Of a DNA stretch of 64,000 nucleotides, positions 11,349-23,106 are shown piece by piece (within the stretch, counting starts at the first letter, position 1; every line of letters begins with the position of its first letter). Under the pieces are notes generated by a model that was not told the origin of the DNA, made no database searches, and was given only the letters and a program-made list of their open reading frames with translations. Origin of the DNA: Stenocarpella maydis (lineage: Eukaryota > Ascomycota > Sordariomycetes > Diaporthales > Diaporthaceae); assembly GCA_002270565.1 (NCBI GenBank), contig NQMI01000027.1, positions 204,988 through 268,987 of the forward strand, in the 5' to 3' direction. The position numbers and the translations under genes were made by a program.

Positions 11349-12019
11349 GCCCGCTGGATGGTATTATTGGTGGCCATCAAGGCGAATGTGCGCTGGGGTT
11401 CCACGATAAGACGAAAAATCACAACGGCGTTGGGGGGGCATAAAATGTGTGGAACCATGGACGGAGCGAACAACAACTGCGTAGGTAGATTCCCCCAGGG
11501 TCGGCGCCGGCGAGGAGGCGATGTGCTCCAATTTCTGTCAGGTGGCATCCGCATAGAAGCATACTACATTAATGAAGCGAGTATTCACAAGCTTGGCCAG
11601 CCAGAGGATGTCTGGAAGGAATGGGCACTGGCAAGCCAAGAGCCCATCCATGAAGAGCGCCCCATCACGGGCGGGGCCCCCACCCGACGGGCCCGTCACG
11701 GCGCCCCGACCCGCGAGTCCCATCCAGCCTCGGCACCCCTCGGAGCTTTCCCTGCGGGGTTGATATTCAATCCCGCCTCCTCCTCGGCTTGCTTGTTGAT
11801 CATGATGGTCCTCCCTATTACCGGTGCAAAGAACCACGCGACCGACACGTGGTGTACTTTGCAACATATAATGCCACCAACGCGAAACCCGGCTCTCCGA
11901 CTTGACTATGGGCTGGCGGCATCAGCCTCGCCAAGACAACAACAGCAGACACCCATAACCGAACCAGCCCCCCTCCCCAAGCTCAACACCACCACTCACC
12001 CACTCACCATCACCCCACC
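11349..12019. other. CSE1-racemase intergenic region
   Basis: This 671-bp stretch follows the CSE1 stop and precedes the racemase start in tandem. It holds CSE1 3' UTR and, from about 11930, CA/CC-rich text typical of a fungal 5' leader. A 230-codon open frame crosses it but has no recognisable domain and overlaps the racemase start, so it is not called. Confidence 0.55.
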
Positions 12020-13255
12020 ATGGCCAGCCCCCCTCCCCTACAGGGCCTGAAGGTCCTCGAGTTCGCCGGGCTTGCCCCTGGGCCTTTCGCCGGCCTCCTG
12101 CTCGCAGACGCAGGCGCCTCCGTCATCCGCGTGGACCGGCCCTCACCCTCGGGCGCGCCAACGCCAGACAACCTGGCGCGGCGCAAGGCCTCGGTGGCGC
12201 TGGACCTCCAGACGCCCGGCGGCAAGGCCGCGGCGCGGCGCCTGGCGCTCGCGGCCGACGTGGTCATCGAGCCGTACCGCCCGGGCGTCATGGAGCGGCT
12301 GGGCCTGGGGCCCGAGGACCTGCGGGCGGCGAACCCGGGCCTCGTGTACGCGCGCATGACGGGGTTCCGGCGCGACGGGCGGTACGCGGCCATGGCCGGC
12401 CACGACATCAACTACCTCGCCGTGAGCGGGGTGCTGGGGATGCTCGGGTGGCACGCGGGCGCGAGGCCGGCGCCGCCGGGCAACATCCTCGGGGACTTCG
12501 CCGGGGGCGGGGCGGTGCTCGTGCATGGGGTCCTGCTGGCGCTGCTGGCGAGGGCGCGCACGGGGAGGGGCCAGGTCGTCGAGGCCAACATGGTGGACGG
12601 GGCGGGCTACATGGCCACGTACCCGCGGGTGGCGCGCAGGACGCCCATGTGGGGCGGCCCCAGGGGCACCAACGTCCTCGACGGGGGGTGTCCCTACTAC
12701 GACACGTACCGCACGCGCGACGGGCTGTACGTCGCGGTCGGGGCGCTGGAGCCGCAGTTCTACGCGGCGCTGGTCAGGGGCCTCGGGCTGGAGGGGAGGG
12801 GGTGGGAGGAGAGGAGGCTCGACAGGGGCAGCTGGCCCGAGATGAGGGCCGTGTTCGGGCGGGTGTTTGGGTCCAGGACGAGGGCCGAGTGGGAGGCCGT
12901 CTTTGACGGGACCGACGCGTGCTGCACGCCCGTGCTCGACTACGCGGAGCTCGAGGGGGGTGCTGCTGCCGCCGCCGCCGCCGCCGGGCGCCGCGAGGGG
13001 GACCAGCGGCCGGCCGTCACGCTGCGCGACACGCCGTGCCTGGCCGTCGACTCCGGGGCCAGGCCGTCCTCGGCGGATCCCGCCAGCCGCGGGCAGGGCC
13101 CCGGGGTCCCCGGCGACGGGTACGCGGGCGAGCCGCTGGCGCCCGGGGAGGGCGGCGAGGCGGCGCTCCAGGCCTGGCTTGGGTGGGAGAAGGGGAGGCA
13201 GTACGACGTTGACGAGAATGGCGGTCTGGTTCTGAAGACGGGTCCGAAGCTGTGA
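12020..13255 (+). CDS. alpha-methylacyl-CoA racemase-like (CaiB/BaiF family)
   Basis: Family III CoA-transferase fold protein of 411 aa. It is closest to alpha-methylacyl-CoA racemases, which interconvert 2R- and 2S-methylacyl-CoA during branched-chain fatty acid breakdown. Family signatures are [17 protein letters not shown] at the N-terminus, ARMTGF with the substrate-binding Arg near 112, GHDINY with the catalytic His128, [11 protein letters not shown] with the catalytic Asp159, and [11 protein letters not shown] with Glu244. A low-complexity Ala run follows LEGG near residue 325. The protein ends in PKL, a weak PTS1-like tripeptide, so a peroxisomal site is possible but unproven. The gene is intronless and has much higher third-position GC than its neighbours. 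It could be a related racemase or CoA transferase with a different acyl substrate; horizontal acquisition is possible but not shown. Confidence 0.88.
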   Translation: MASPPPLQGLKVLEFAGLAPGPFAGLLLADAGASVIRVDRPSPSGAPTPDNLARRKASVALDLQTPGGKAAARRLALAADVVIEPYRPGVMERLGLGPEDLRAANPGLVYARMTGFRRDGRYAAMAGHDINYLAVSGVLGMLGWHAGARPAPPGNILGDFAGGGAVLVHGVLLALLARARTGRGQVVEANMVDGAGYMATYPRVARRTPMWGGPRGTNVLDGGCPYYDTYRTRDGLYVAVGALEPQFYAALVRGLGLEGRGWEERRLDRGSWPEMRAVFGRVFGSRTRAEWEAVFDGTDACCTPVLDYAELEGGAAAAAAAAGRREGDQRPAVTLRDTPCLAVDSGARPSSADPASRGQGPGVPGDGYAGEPLAPGEGGEAALQAWLGWEKGRQYDVDENGGLVLKTGPKL

Positions 13256-14830
13256 ATAATAACAGACGGGCCCGGGGTGGATACCCTTTTGGAAGTACAA
13301 AACAAACCCCAGCCTCTATCGTCTAATATACCCTTCGTCGTTAACCTCTATATTTGTTTTCCTGCTTCCGTGTGACTGTCCCCCCAGCACAGCCTGTCTG
13401 TAGCCCACGGTAGACACCCTCATTCCGCATCTCCCATCGCCCATTGCACAAAGCTTCCGGGTCGTTCGCTGTTCAGCGCCGTGGCTGACTGGGCCAGAGA
13501 CTGTGGTCAGCCTCGGGCCCGTGGTCAGAAAATCCGGAACAGGGTGGTGCTCACCTTCATGCCTGCTCATCTCCTCTCGGGCCGTCGATTCGCCGGGAGA
13601 TGCCTGGCAGGGCTAGGCGGTGGCGGCTTTGGGGGCCGGGGCGAGGGAGGCCGGTCTCGGGACTGGCACACGGCAGACGCTGGCATCGAGGTACATGACG
13701 CCATGGTGGTGAGGGTAATGGGTGAGGCTGGGGGTTGCGATTCCAGGTGGGAGGGGGGGGGGGCGGAAACAGTACGGTATGGTGGATAGAATAAGAGACG
13801 TCCTGGGATTCTACGGGAATCAAGGCCACATAAGAAAAGATTGACCAGCCCGGACAAAGTATTCCACGGTAGGGAGTACCGAGTAAGCTATGGTCCCGTC
13901 TAGACAGCCCGTCCAAGAGGCCCCCCCCCCCAAGAGCTTCCATCCAAGGTCCGGGATCCCGGATGATATGAACAAGCTACAGAGCTCAAATCAGACCCGC
14001 AGTTCAGCATCAGCCCACGATGGTTCCCCTGCCGAGAAATAGCGGCTCGCCTCCCCGTCATGGCCACCAGGGGCTGCCCCTGCACGGGTGATGACAGAGT
14101 GTAGGACCCTCGACGGGCGGGCGGTTCAGAGCAGCTCAGCAATCGGGGGGGGGGGGCACAGAGAGAGAGGGGAGCAAACCGGAAACTCGTGCATGTAGTG
14201 CCATGGAGGTGCTTACTGTCCCTCCACCGTCTGTCCCCCCATCCATGGGGCGGGCGTGCGCGCGCATTAGGGAACTAATAGCTGCAGCGGGTGGGAGTCT
14301 CCGAGACATGTGAAGAGACTGCGTTTTCCCGTCTACATCAAATGTACAGTACACACACAAGAAAGAACATGCGAGGGTTTCTCCCCGCCCGATCGAATCG
14401 ATGGGCGGCAGGGCAGGGCCAGGGGTCATTGGCTCGGGGCCAGGTTGACCAGAGCACAAGAGAGTTGTTGCGGTGTGAGCTATTCGAGGTAGGCCCGAAA
14501 CCTTGAGTGAGGCTCAAAGGGCTGGCTCCGTGCCATGGCGTGCCATGCATGGGCATGGCATGGCATGGGGCCCAGAACCTGATCCGGGAAGCTTACTCTG
14601 TCCAAGTGGCCCTTGGCCGTTGTCCTGCTGAAACCAGCGATCCAGCGATCCCAGAGTTTACCCTCTCTCCCTCTGCGGTACCTGAAGCCGGTAGATGCGT
14701 TGGACTAATAGTAGGCGTATAAGTCGGTAGTGAGACTCAGTTGCTCTATCCTTTCTCCAATCGGGAGCGACCCAGCGGCCCGGGTCTGGGAACTGTTGGC
14801 AATAGACTAAGAAAACAATGCGCCGGGTCT

Positions 14831-14831
<1 letters not shown>
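13256..14831. other. intergenic, no gene seen (part 1)
   Basis: No supported coding region. The first about 100 nt are probably racemase 3' UTR. Poly-G/C tracts lie near 13748, 13921 and 14146. A CATGGC-rich palindromic stretch lies near 14530-14570. Frames present are short and of biased composition. Confidence 0.55.

Positions 14832-14913
<82 letters not shown>
14832..14913. repeat. 82-nt poly-T tract
   Basis: An uninterrupted run of 82 T residues lies between G at 14831 and CATGC at 14914. On the minus strand it is a poly-A tail-like tract. It could mark the 3' end of a retroposed sequence in reverse orientation, or be expanded or inflated in assembly. No open reading frame of a retroelement adjoins it. 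Confidence 0.95.
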
Positions 14914-16149
14914 CATGCTTTGTTTTTCTTGTTTCCTCACCCCCCCCCCTTCCTGGTTTCCCTTCCTCAGCTGGCTCTGGTTAGCCACAAGGGACATGTT
15001 AGGTGCTCCTGATGAGCACAAGTCTCGGAGTTGTTGTGTGAATCGGAAGAATAAGCTGCGTCTCGAAACACCCAGTCAGCAATGCATATACTAGCCTCAC
15101 CTCAGCAGACGCTGCATGTTCGAGCAGCACGGGAGCCGGAGCAAAAGTGGGGGTACAACATGAACATTGAGAACAGGGAAGTCAAGAAACCCCGGGCATG
15201 AGCTCCAATGTGTAGTGGTATCTAAAAGGAAAGAGTAACAGGAAATCAGGTAGCAGCAACCACGATGGGGTCTGTCCCATCTCATTGCGTTGCTCTCTAT
15301 GCCCTTTTTCTCTTGCCTATTCTCCCCCTTTACATGTTATAGGCACTCTCACTCATACCGCCCTCCCCCCATGTGCTCCTGCAGAGGAAAAAAAGGGACC
15401 AAGACAGCCGGACAGAAAGAGGACGGGAAAAGGGCGAGGTAAAAGGGGGTAGTCAGTCAGTCTATCTACATACAACAACACTGTACAATCTGCTCCAGAT
15501 GCCGCAACCAAAAACAAACAAAGAGTTCACGTCCCAACAAACCTTCGGTCTGTTTGCCTGTCTGTCCATCTTCAATGCGGTGAGCCCCGCTCGGTTTTAT
15601 TTAGTGTTTGCTTCGCAATCCTCCTCCTCGCCTTTTCGGCCTCATCTGACTGCTCTTCTCTTCCTTCGCCCCACATGCGCTTATCTATTATAATGTCCAC
15701 ACCCACGAAGCGAAACGCTCCAGAGCTGGGCCGCCTCCATTGCCCCCTTCAGGCTTTCTGCTCCCTCGGTCCTCCACGCCCACACTACCATCAGTCCTCA
15801 TGACTCAGGTCGTATGGCAGCCCCCGTCTCATGCAATGCATTCAAGTCGTCGACGCGTTTCCCCGTGTGTGAACAGCATTCTCTCTATCGATTCGTCTAA
15901 ACCACGGAACAACAGAGGACGTAAAACGCAAGCCCGGCCCAATTTGCGAACGCGCTGCCGGAAGGGGACGAAGAGGAACAGCTGCCCGTTGCGCCGTGCA
16001 AGGTGTCTCTTCTCCTTTTAACATGTTCCGATGATCATCAAAACGAACCCGGTCCCGCCTCGCCAGCCACCCCAGCCAAAGGATCTCGAAGTAAAAGGCA
16101 GCCAGCAAAAACGCCCCAGATTCCGGCGCCCCTTCCCCAACACCGAAGG

Positions 16150-16150
<1 letters not shown>
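14914..16150. other. intergenic, probable Vps1 3' flank
   Basis: No gene is supported. C/T-rich and A-rich tracts alternate. The segment nearest 16150 is downstream of the minus-strand Vps1 stop and probably includes its 3' UTR. Confidence 0.5.

Positions 16151-16184
<34 letters not shown>
16151..16184. repeat. (AG)n microsatellite
   Basis: About 17 AG dinucleotides lie 10 nt beyond the Vps1 stop codon, so the Vps1 3' UTR carries a CT repeat. No coding effect. Confidence 0.95.
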
Positions 16185-16187
<3 letters not shown>

Positions 16188-16193
16188 GGTTGT

Positions 16194-18607
16194 CTACTGC
16201 ACCTGGCTGACAATCTCACTAGCACGGGCCAGCGACTCAACCATTTGCTGGCATTCCTTCCGCCGCCTGATCGTGTAGTCACTCTCCTTGAGGAGGTCGT
16301 CCAGCTCCGCTGCCCGGTACATGTTCTCAAGGAGCTCGCGCTGCATCTCATCCTTGGTAAACCTGTGAGGCAGTGTTAGCTGACTCATGTTCTGGTTTTC
16401 GATCGTGATAGGTTCCGTTCTGATATTTTGGGGGAAGGAGATGCTGATACGTACGCTACGAGGTTGAGCATGATAGCCTTGGGGACCATATCAATCATGG
16501 TCCTCTTGACAATGTTATAGTACGAGGAGATTAGGAGTTTTATGACCTCCACCTCGATGTTCTCGCGCTCGCTCAGCGTGCCCGAGGCCTTCAGCGTCGG
16601 CGGTGGGGCCTCCATGGCTGCGGCCTTCTTCTTGTTCTTGGCCGCAAAGAAGCTGCCAAAGAAACCGCTGTTGCCGTCACCGCCCAGGTTAGACTCGGCC
16701 AGGGTCGGGCTCGCAGCCCGGGCGGGGGTGGTGGACAGCGCCTTGCCAGTCTTGGGGTCGACCTGTACGGGCTTGGGGTTGTGGCGCTCGTTCACGATAG
16801 CCATGGCGCGGTGGCCGTTGAGGAAGTCAGGGTGCCCCGTGTTGACGTAGATAGACTCCATTGCCACGAGGTCTCTGACCAGCTTATTGGTCGGCTCCAT
16901 GGCCTTCTTGAAGAATCCAATCACGACATTGTGCATCTTCTCCTTGAGGGATGGGTAACGGCGGTACAGCGCCTTGCTGAGCAACTGCGTGAGGATGCGC
17001 ACGAGCTCGTCGTAGACGAGTGACACGCACTTCAAGCTAGGCTCCTCCAGCCGCTTGATCTGCTGCTTCACGATGAGTTCAAACGCAGTGGTGCCGACAA
17101 ACAGAGCAGGCGAAGAGCCCGACGAGTTGTAAAGTATCGTCCGGATGTCCACGTCCTTGACCATGTCAAAGGGGTCCACCGCCTTGATACCGTTCGCGTA
17201 CAGCTCGTGGAAGACGAAGCTGATTCTCGCACCACCGGACAGCTCGGTGCTCGAGAGCTCTGTGTTGTTTCCGTCCAGCACCGTCCGCCACTCGTTTGTG
17301 AACTCGGTGATGATGTTGAGGACGATGTTGGCGCTGTTGCCCAGCATCGAAGGCCCGAGGCTCTCCAGCTCGGACGTGTACTTCTGCAGAGAGCTTGAGA
17401 TCCTGGCCTTGATGTCTGGCAACGTCTGTTTGATGTGCATCATCAGGATCAGGTTCAGCTTCCTTGCCAAGTATGGCGTACCGCAGTAGGAGCTCTTGTT
17501 ACGATAGGCCTTGTGGTTTTCGAAAAACGCCCTCTCGGCCTCGAGGGCGGCCTGGATGGGCTTCTTGTTGTCGATATCCCTCTGCCCACGGTTCACGACC
17601 GGCACGTACCCCATGCGCAGCGGGATGATACGTCCCGCCAGAATGTCGACAACGTCGGTACCCTCGTCCATCAGGTCGACCTTGGTCAGGACACCGATTG
17701 TCCTCTGGCCCTCGGGGTCGACCTCGCGCGCGAGCTTCAAACCATCCGAGTTTGCCAGATCAATATTTGCTGCCGTGACGGCCAGGATGATGGCGTTGGA
17801 CTTGGCAATGTACTTGACAATCATGTCGCGGATCTGTCTCTCGATGTCGCGCGGTTGGTCACCGACGGGTACTCGGGTGAGCCCCGGCAGGTCGACGAGG
17901 GTCAAGGTCAGGACGTTTGGGGAGTAGATGCGCAGGTTGATGGGGGCAGGCGAGATGCCGGCGTTGCGGCCGACCTTTGCCTCGGTTTCCTTGCTGATCT
18001 CATCTCGTATCTTGTTAAAATCGTAGAATTTCTGCCCAGGTATATGCAGGAACTCGCCCCACTCGTCCACGTTCGCAGCCTTGTCGGTGGTTCCTTCGAC
18101 GCCTTCGCTCTCGCCGTTGGTCTGGGTTGTAGCTGCGCGGTTGATGAGTTGCAGCACGAGTGGCCGACGTGTCACAATTCCTGAGCCTCGAGGCAAACTG
18201 CGCAAAAGAGCATGTCAGCTGGGTGCTCCGTCCGGGACGTCCCGCGCCCTAGGATATATGATTAATAGCAGCTCGACTTACAAGTCTCTGCCCACAATGT
18301 TCTCCAGTACGGAACTCTTTCCACTGGACTGACTACCAACGACGACTATTTGGGGGAGGTCGATGGGGTTGTTGACGCCGACGGTTGTGAAGACATCCTG
18401 GAGCTTATTGACGAGTCTGGGGCTGGTTGTCAGCGTTCTGTTTCCTTGTACATGGCCGGGATATAGGTCCGGTGTGGCGATCCGGGTCGAGGATCTCCCA
18501 AAAAGGAGGCGCGACAATGATCCAGATCAATGGTGGGGGGCGGGAAGGACGTACGTGATAAGCGCAGGATCAGAGATACCGCCCGACTGGGCGAAGCTGC
18601 CAGACAT
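16194..18607 (-). CDS. VPS1: dynamin-like GTPase Vps1
   Basis: Large GTPase that assembles on membranes to drive scission in vacuolar sorting, endocytosis and peroxisome division. Four exons on the minus strand: 18607-18555, 18416-18282, 18197-16455 and 16362-16194, giving 699 aa. The start [22 protein letters not shown] was found by joining a 53-nt first exon through GTACGT/CCCCAG. It is preferred over the 18517 Met, which lies inside the intron. The P-loop GSQSSGKSS is at 45-53, DLPG and TKVD follow, and ELSGGARI lies in the stalk. Insert B contains [15 protein letters not shown], which resembles Vps1 rather than Dnm1. The GED at the C-terminus ends ASEIVSQVQ. The joins [15 protein letters not shown] and LNLVA-FTKDEMQ fit the family exactly. 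Confidence 0.95.
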
Positions 18608-18702
18608 GTTGGATGGTGTGGGCGGTCGCGATGTCTTGTCGGCAGTAGTGGCGGGTGGGATAGGATGCCAGGAGTCGAGCGAGCTGGCTGTGTTGTTGTT
18701 GT

Positions 18703-18778
18703 AGTAGTAGTAGTTGTTTTTGTTGTTGTTGTTGTGGTGGTGGTGGTGGTGGTGGTGGTGGTGGTGCTTGTTGTTGTT
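18703..18778. repeat. (TTG/GTG)n trinucleotide tract upstream of VPS1
   Basis: TTG, TAG and GTG triplets alternate in the presumed VPS1 promoter or 5' leader. On the minus strand they read as Gln/Pro runs in a spurious frame that lacks a link to the Vps1 start. Confidence 0.85.
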
Positions 18779-18789
18779 GGGCTTGGGTT

Positions 18790-19630
18790 TCGCAGGCTGG
18801 GTTGGGTATCCTCAAAGGGGCGGTGGGAAGTCGCAAGGGAGGAGGGGCCCTGTTCTTTGCAGATCCTCTAGTCTACTGTCGAGAGCTGAGTGGTGATTAC
18901 AGAGAGGTGTGAAGCGGCAATAGAGCAGCAGTCAGGCCCATCAAGGAGGGTGTTTTGCTGATGAAGGAAGCTGGTCTTGAACTTCCCAGGGTTGACAGCA
19001 CGAGCAAAAAGGCCGGCAAGTCAGTCAGTCACAAGGCGATCGAGGTTGACGTACCAGGATGCTGCTACTGTACGTACGTATGCTATGTACGTTATGTATT
19101 GGGCCTGCCCACCTGCTTTGCTGGCTTTCCGAGCCAACAACCTTGCAGGGTTAGCGTGCAGACCCAGCAGGACAAGCCACCGTTTGTGCGGCGGGCCCAG
19201 GGGGTTCCATGGAGGGGGGGCAGCTGTGGCTGAGGACCCTCCGAGGCCGCCCAGTGCGCGAGGTCACCAACACCAGGCACATGGTCCTCTTCTGTCAGGG
19301 GCAAGGCAGCCAAGACAGTTTGCTGGTCAGACGGGTGAATATTCCCCTTCCGGTTCATCTTAAATCTGCTGTTTCGTAAGGACGAAGCTACTACCTTGGT
19401 GGTTTGCCTACTATGTATATGAGTTTCTGCGACACACATGTATATCAAAGGCGAGATTATATCGGCCATCGCCTCATAAATACAACTTATAACGGCTACC
19501 TTACTCCAAAGCGTCATACCTACGCTTTTCTGTATCCGCGAGGTAGTCCTGCCAGCCAAGAAGGCTTGGAATGCTAAGGCTGTGTCTAAAATCCAGGGCT
19601 TAGCCAAGTTAATGGTTTAGTTAGGAATAG
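18790..19630. other. intergenic, no gene seen
   Basis: Upstream flank of VPS1. TACGTA-type words cluster near 19071-19105. Short frames on both strands show no domain. No tRNA-like fold was seen. Confidence 0.5.
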
Positions 19631-19639
19631 GGAGATTCG

Positions 19640-19906
19640 CACAGAGAAAAACGGAGGGTGAACCAGTATGGTGTTGTCATTCATCAATATGCATTATGAG
19701 TTTTATATCATGAGAGTGAGTATCACAGTAGTGAGTGCTAGGGATAGGTATTTTAGGAAGAAGTCTTGGTAGTATAGGGTTATATTTGCTGGGAGTAGGC
19801 TTTATAGGAGAGGGCGGTTTAGGATGGTGTTATGAGAGAGGTTGTTGTAGGTATTATAGAGGAGGTTGTTATTGAATTATAAGAGTAGGTGTTGTTGCGA
19901 TATCAC
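19640..19906. other. C-depleted, T/G/A-rich stretch (RIP-like relic)
   Basis: On the plus strand cytosine almost disappears while G remains common, with many TAG, TAT and TTG words and frequent stops in every plus frame. This one-sided loss of C resembles C-to-T mutation by repeat-induced point mutation acting on one strand of a repeat. No intact mobile-element gene can be read through it. The boundaries are approximate. Confidence 0.5.
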
Positions 19907-20718
19907 AGTTGTGCCCTCCGTCCTCCCCAGTTGAAATAGACCTTGGACGCACATCGTGGCTTGATGTAGTCAGGATGATTCTATGGATTGGGGATTTGCC
20001 CGTGAAAAAGCCCTGGCAGCGGGTGTCCGATATTTATATGCGCCACCACTTTGTAAACACCCTCGCTCCTCGCCCCTCCTTGACCATGCATGCGTTGGGT
20101 TAATTAGCACCCACAAGGGTATAGAAGCTTCCCCTGGTAGCCACATCGGCTTTCTGCATTTCCCACTGAGAAGACAACGCCCGCTGCTCTGCGCAGCTTC
20201 TGCGATCTAATATCCCCATCGTTCATTCACCAGCCTTAAAATGCCTCCATTTCTATCACCGCCTTCGCCGGCATCCCCCCAAAAAACCCCACCCAGACAG
20301 GCTGGCAACTTCCGTCTGGTACAAGCACGACGCCTATGCTGATTGTCCAAAGCGCCGGGGGCTCTTGCAGCCTCTCAAATCCCCGTGGCGAGCCTGATTA
20401 TCTCCCTTCCCGTCCTGTACCTCCGTAACGCCGCAGCCAGAAGGGGATACCCGATAACGTCCAACTCCTGGTAATATGATTAGATACTCGTATGTACACA
20501 GCCAACCAACCAACGTAATCAGAGGCTGCACCGGCTCGCGGCGACCCTTGGCATCAGTCAGGATCTGGCAGCGTGTTGTATTGGAGGTTCCCCTGCGAGC
20601 TGGTTCCAGCACACATACCATTCACAAACATCGAGCGAAACCATTTGTCGGTCAACATGATGGTGGAGGCTCCCGGTACTGGGCTGAAGTAAAAGGGAGC
20701 TCCATAACGTTCATCACT
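19907..20718. other. intergenic, GID7 3' flank
   Basis: Composition returns to normal after the C-poor stretch. No gene is supported. The last 100-200 nt before 20719 are probably the 3' UTR of the minus-strand Gid7-like gene. Confidence 0.5.
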
Positions 20719-23106
20719 CTATTGCTGGCCGTAATGACCCTCTACTCCGCCTAATCGCTCTCGCTCCGCCTGAACCTCGGTCTGTTGCTGTAGTCGGGCT
20801 TTGTTCGACCATCTGTAAAAGTACCTGTCAGGCGCTGCAATATACTTATTCACGGTGGGCCCAGCCTTGACTTACAATCTGACCATGCCGTCATCGCCGC
20901 AGGATGCCAGGAGGCACGGGTCGCTGGGGCTCCAGGCCACCGCATTGCACCGAGGCCGGTGGCCTTCCAGCTTTGCGACTGAGTGTCCGCTGTTCTTGTG
21001 CCAGATGAACACATATCCATCTGTGATGGGCCCATCAGCCAGGGTGGACAGTCGAGACGGGATCAGGAAGACCTTACCTTCAGAACCACTGACAACAAAA
21101 TTCTCGTTGGCACCACCAAAGTCGCTCCTGATGAGGTACTCGCCACCGCTGTGGCCCTTGTACTTCTGCACAAATGTTCGGCTGGCGATGTCGAACACCC
21201 GAGCCTCGCCATCCTGCTTGTTGACCAGCAGATACTTGGAATCCTTGGTGATGCTCACCGATGTAGGCCTACTGGGCAGCTCCATGTCGTATTTCAAGCT
21301 CTTGGTCGCAAAGTCGTAGACGTGAATGTGGTCCTCGTCATCCATTGCCACCAGCCAGCGCCCGTCAGCCGAAAGGGCCAGGTCCTCGGTGCGGTTCTTC
21401 TTGCTCCAGGTATGAACCTTTTCGCCTTTGAGGTTCCACGTGCACAAGGACCGCTCTCTGTCGAACGCGCCGAGGACGAATGAGCGGCCATCAGGGGCCC
21501 ACACGCAGCTACTGATGGGTTCTGAGAAATGCTCGAGATGGCGTATCTCTGTTCCAGCCTGCAAAAAAAAAAAAACATATCAGCATTGAGATCCCTTGGG
21601 AGCTTGCCTGGCTCAGCCTACACTCATGTCCCAGATCCGAGCATAGCCATCTCGGCCGCAGGTTACGAGCATGGTGTCATCTGGGCTCCATGCAATGTTC
21701 CCAACACCGGCCTTGAGATCGTTCAAGCTAAATGCCAGCCTACACGTTGCCATGTCCCAGATGAAGACCTTATCCCCCGAGCCGCAACCTGCCAGGTACT
21801 TTCCATTGTGAGAGAAGCGCACCTGCCAGGCCTCTCCATCATCCATGCTCGGCTCCGTGAGCGTGATGATGGCTTCTGTGGGAAAGCGGCTGGGGTCACA
21901 GGTGTGATCTGAATACAGAGACGGTGAGGCTGAGCTCGTGTGCCATATGCAGCTTTCGGCTTGTTGGTCCTTGAACTGCTGCAACAGCACTGCCAGACGG
22001 TGTTCCGGCAACATGACGGATGGCGATATACACCCTGATAAAAGCGTCAGCTCAGAGCCCCATGGTCAACGGGGTAGCAGGTTGTGCCTGGATTGGCCAT
22101 GTGCACCGTCCCACGCCGCCTTGGCCTTGACATCGGCTGGTGTCCGACACATGATTAGAGGGGAGAGCGACTCGGCACCGTTGCGGTTCAGAGGTGTCAG
22201 CTCATTACGGAGCACCGTCAGCGCGGGCCTGTAATCTCCCTTCTCGAGAAGCTCCAGAAACTTTTGTTGGCGTATGCGAAATCTCATGTCGTCGCGGTCG
22301 ACCCCCTCTGCGAGGACCAGGCCGTTTCCGGCCCGGTCTGTGCCATCGCCAGCAGTGGCGGCTCCAAACAGTAGCTGCTCCGCCTCGGGCCACTTCCCGC
22401 TCAGCACCGAGGCCCTGAAGGCGGCGACGGTAGGGCTCTCCAGCTCGTACCCGCTCTCCCTACTCAGATTCTCGGCGGCTGAGTGGTAGCCCATCTCGGA
22501 GAGGGCCTGGATCATGAGGCGCGTGACCTCCTCGCGGTTGTGGCCTATGTAGTCGCGCGGAGGGTCCCGGGCCGCGGCCTTCCCATTCTGCACCGACGAA
22601 CCGTTTACCGACGAACTAGCAGCCTTGTGTGTTCCATTAGTCGAGGGCGCAGGGAAAGATCGTTGTGGTGCCCGAGGTTCGGTAGCGACCGCCCTGGTGG
22701 TCCCGTTTGAACTTGCCTCTCCATCGCCGTCGGCTGACATGCTGCCTGTGCGCGCACGCTTGGGTGCCCGCGAGTCGGTGGTAGTGTTGTGGATGGCGGG
22801 GGAGGTCGTGGCCCCTTGGGGGGGCTGGGCGGAGCCGTCTTCGGCGTCGGCCCGTCGTCTCCGGCCAAGCACCTGAGGAGGGGAGGAGTCGGTGGTGGCG
22901 GCTCCGTGTCTCGCGGTGTCTGGAATGCTGGAGGCAGGCACGGCTGGGTCAGCGGCGAGGCGGTAGGAATCGTCGGCGGGCCGGGTCGAGGATGGTGCAG
23001 AGAGGTCAGTGCCGGGAGGAGACGAAGGGTGTGGCGTGGTGGATGTGTTGTCGGCGCTGGATGGGGCTGTTACGGGGGCGGTCGAACGAGGGCTTCGTTC
23101 CGCCAC
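20719..23106 (-). CDS. GID7: GID/CTLH E3 ligase WD40 subunit (Gid7/WDR26-like)
   Basis: Scaffold or substrate-binding subunit of the GID/CTLH ubiquitin ligase, which in yeast degrades gluconeogenic enzymes. Five minus-strand exons: 23106-22071, 22034-21622, 21558-21078, 21020-20876 and 20812-20719, giving 722 aa. A disordered Ser/Thr/Pro-rich N-terminus of about 185 residues precedes LisH and CTLH-like helices (NREEVTRLMIQALSEMGYHSAA, then KFLELLEKGDYRPAL, LIMCRTPADVKAKAAWDG). The motif CISPSVMLPEHRLAVLLQQ follows. Then come WD40 repeats (GSGDKVFIWD, GRDGYARIWD, HIHVYDFAT, GYVFIWH, CGDDGMVRLWS). Intron 1 (22070-22035) is only 36 nt; a longer alternative from GTGCAC also keeps frame but removes conserved residues. 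The last exon is recovered only by splicing and ends EGHYGQQ. Confidence 0.9.

Noticed and set aside
11358..12050. 230-codon plus frame between CSE1 and the racemase
   Set aside because: Overlaps CSE1 3' flank and the racemase start, has biased Pro/Ala/Thr composition and no recognisable domain.
12143..13300. 385-codon minus frame opposite the racemase
   Set aside because: Shadow frame created by high third-position GC; Pro/Arg-rich and without domain.
14741..15094. Frames with long poly-Phe or poly-Lys runs
   Set aside because: They are translations of the 82-nt T tract and have no coding support.
18278..18517. Vps1 start at 18517
   Set aside because: The first 33 residues are intron; the spliced start at 18607 gives the family N-terminus.
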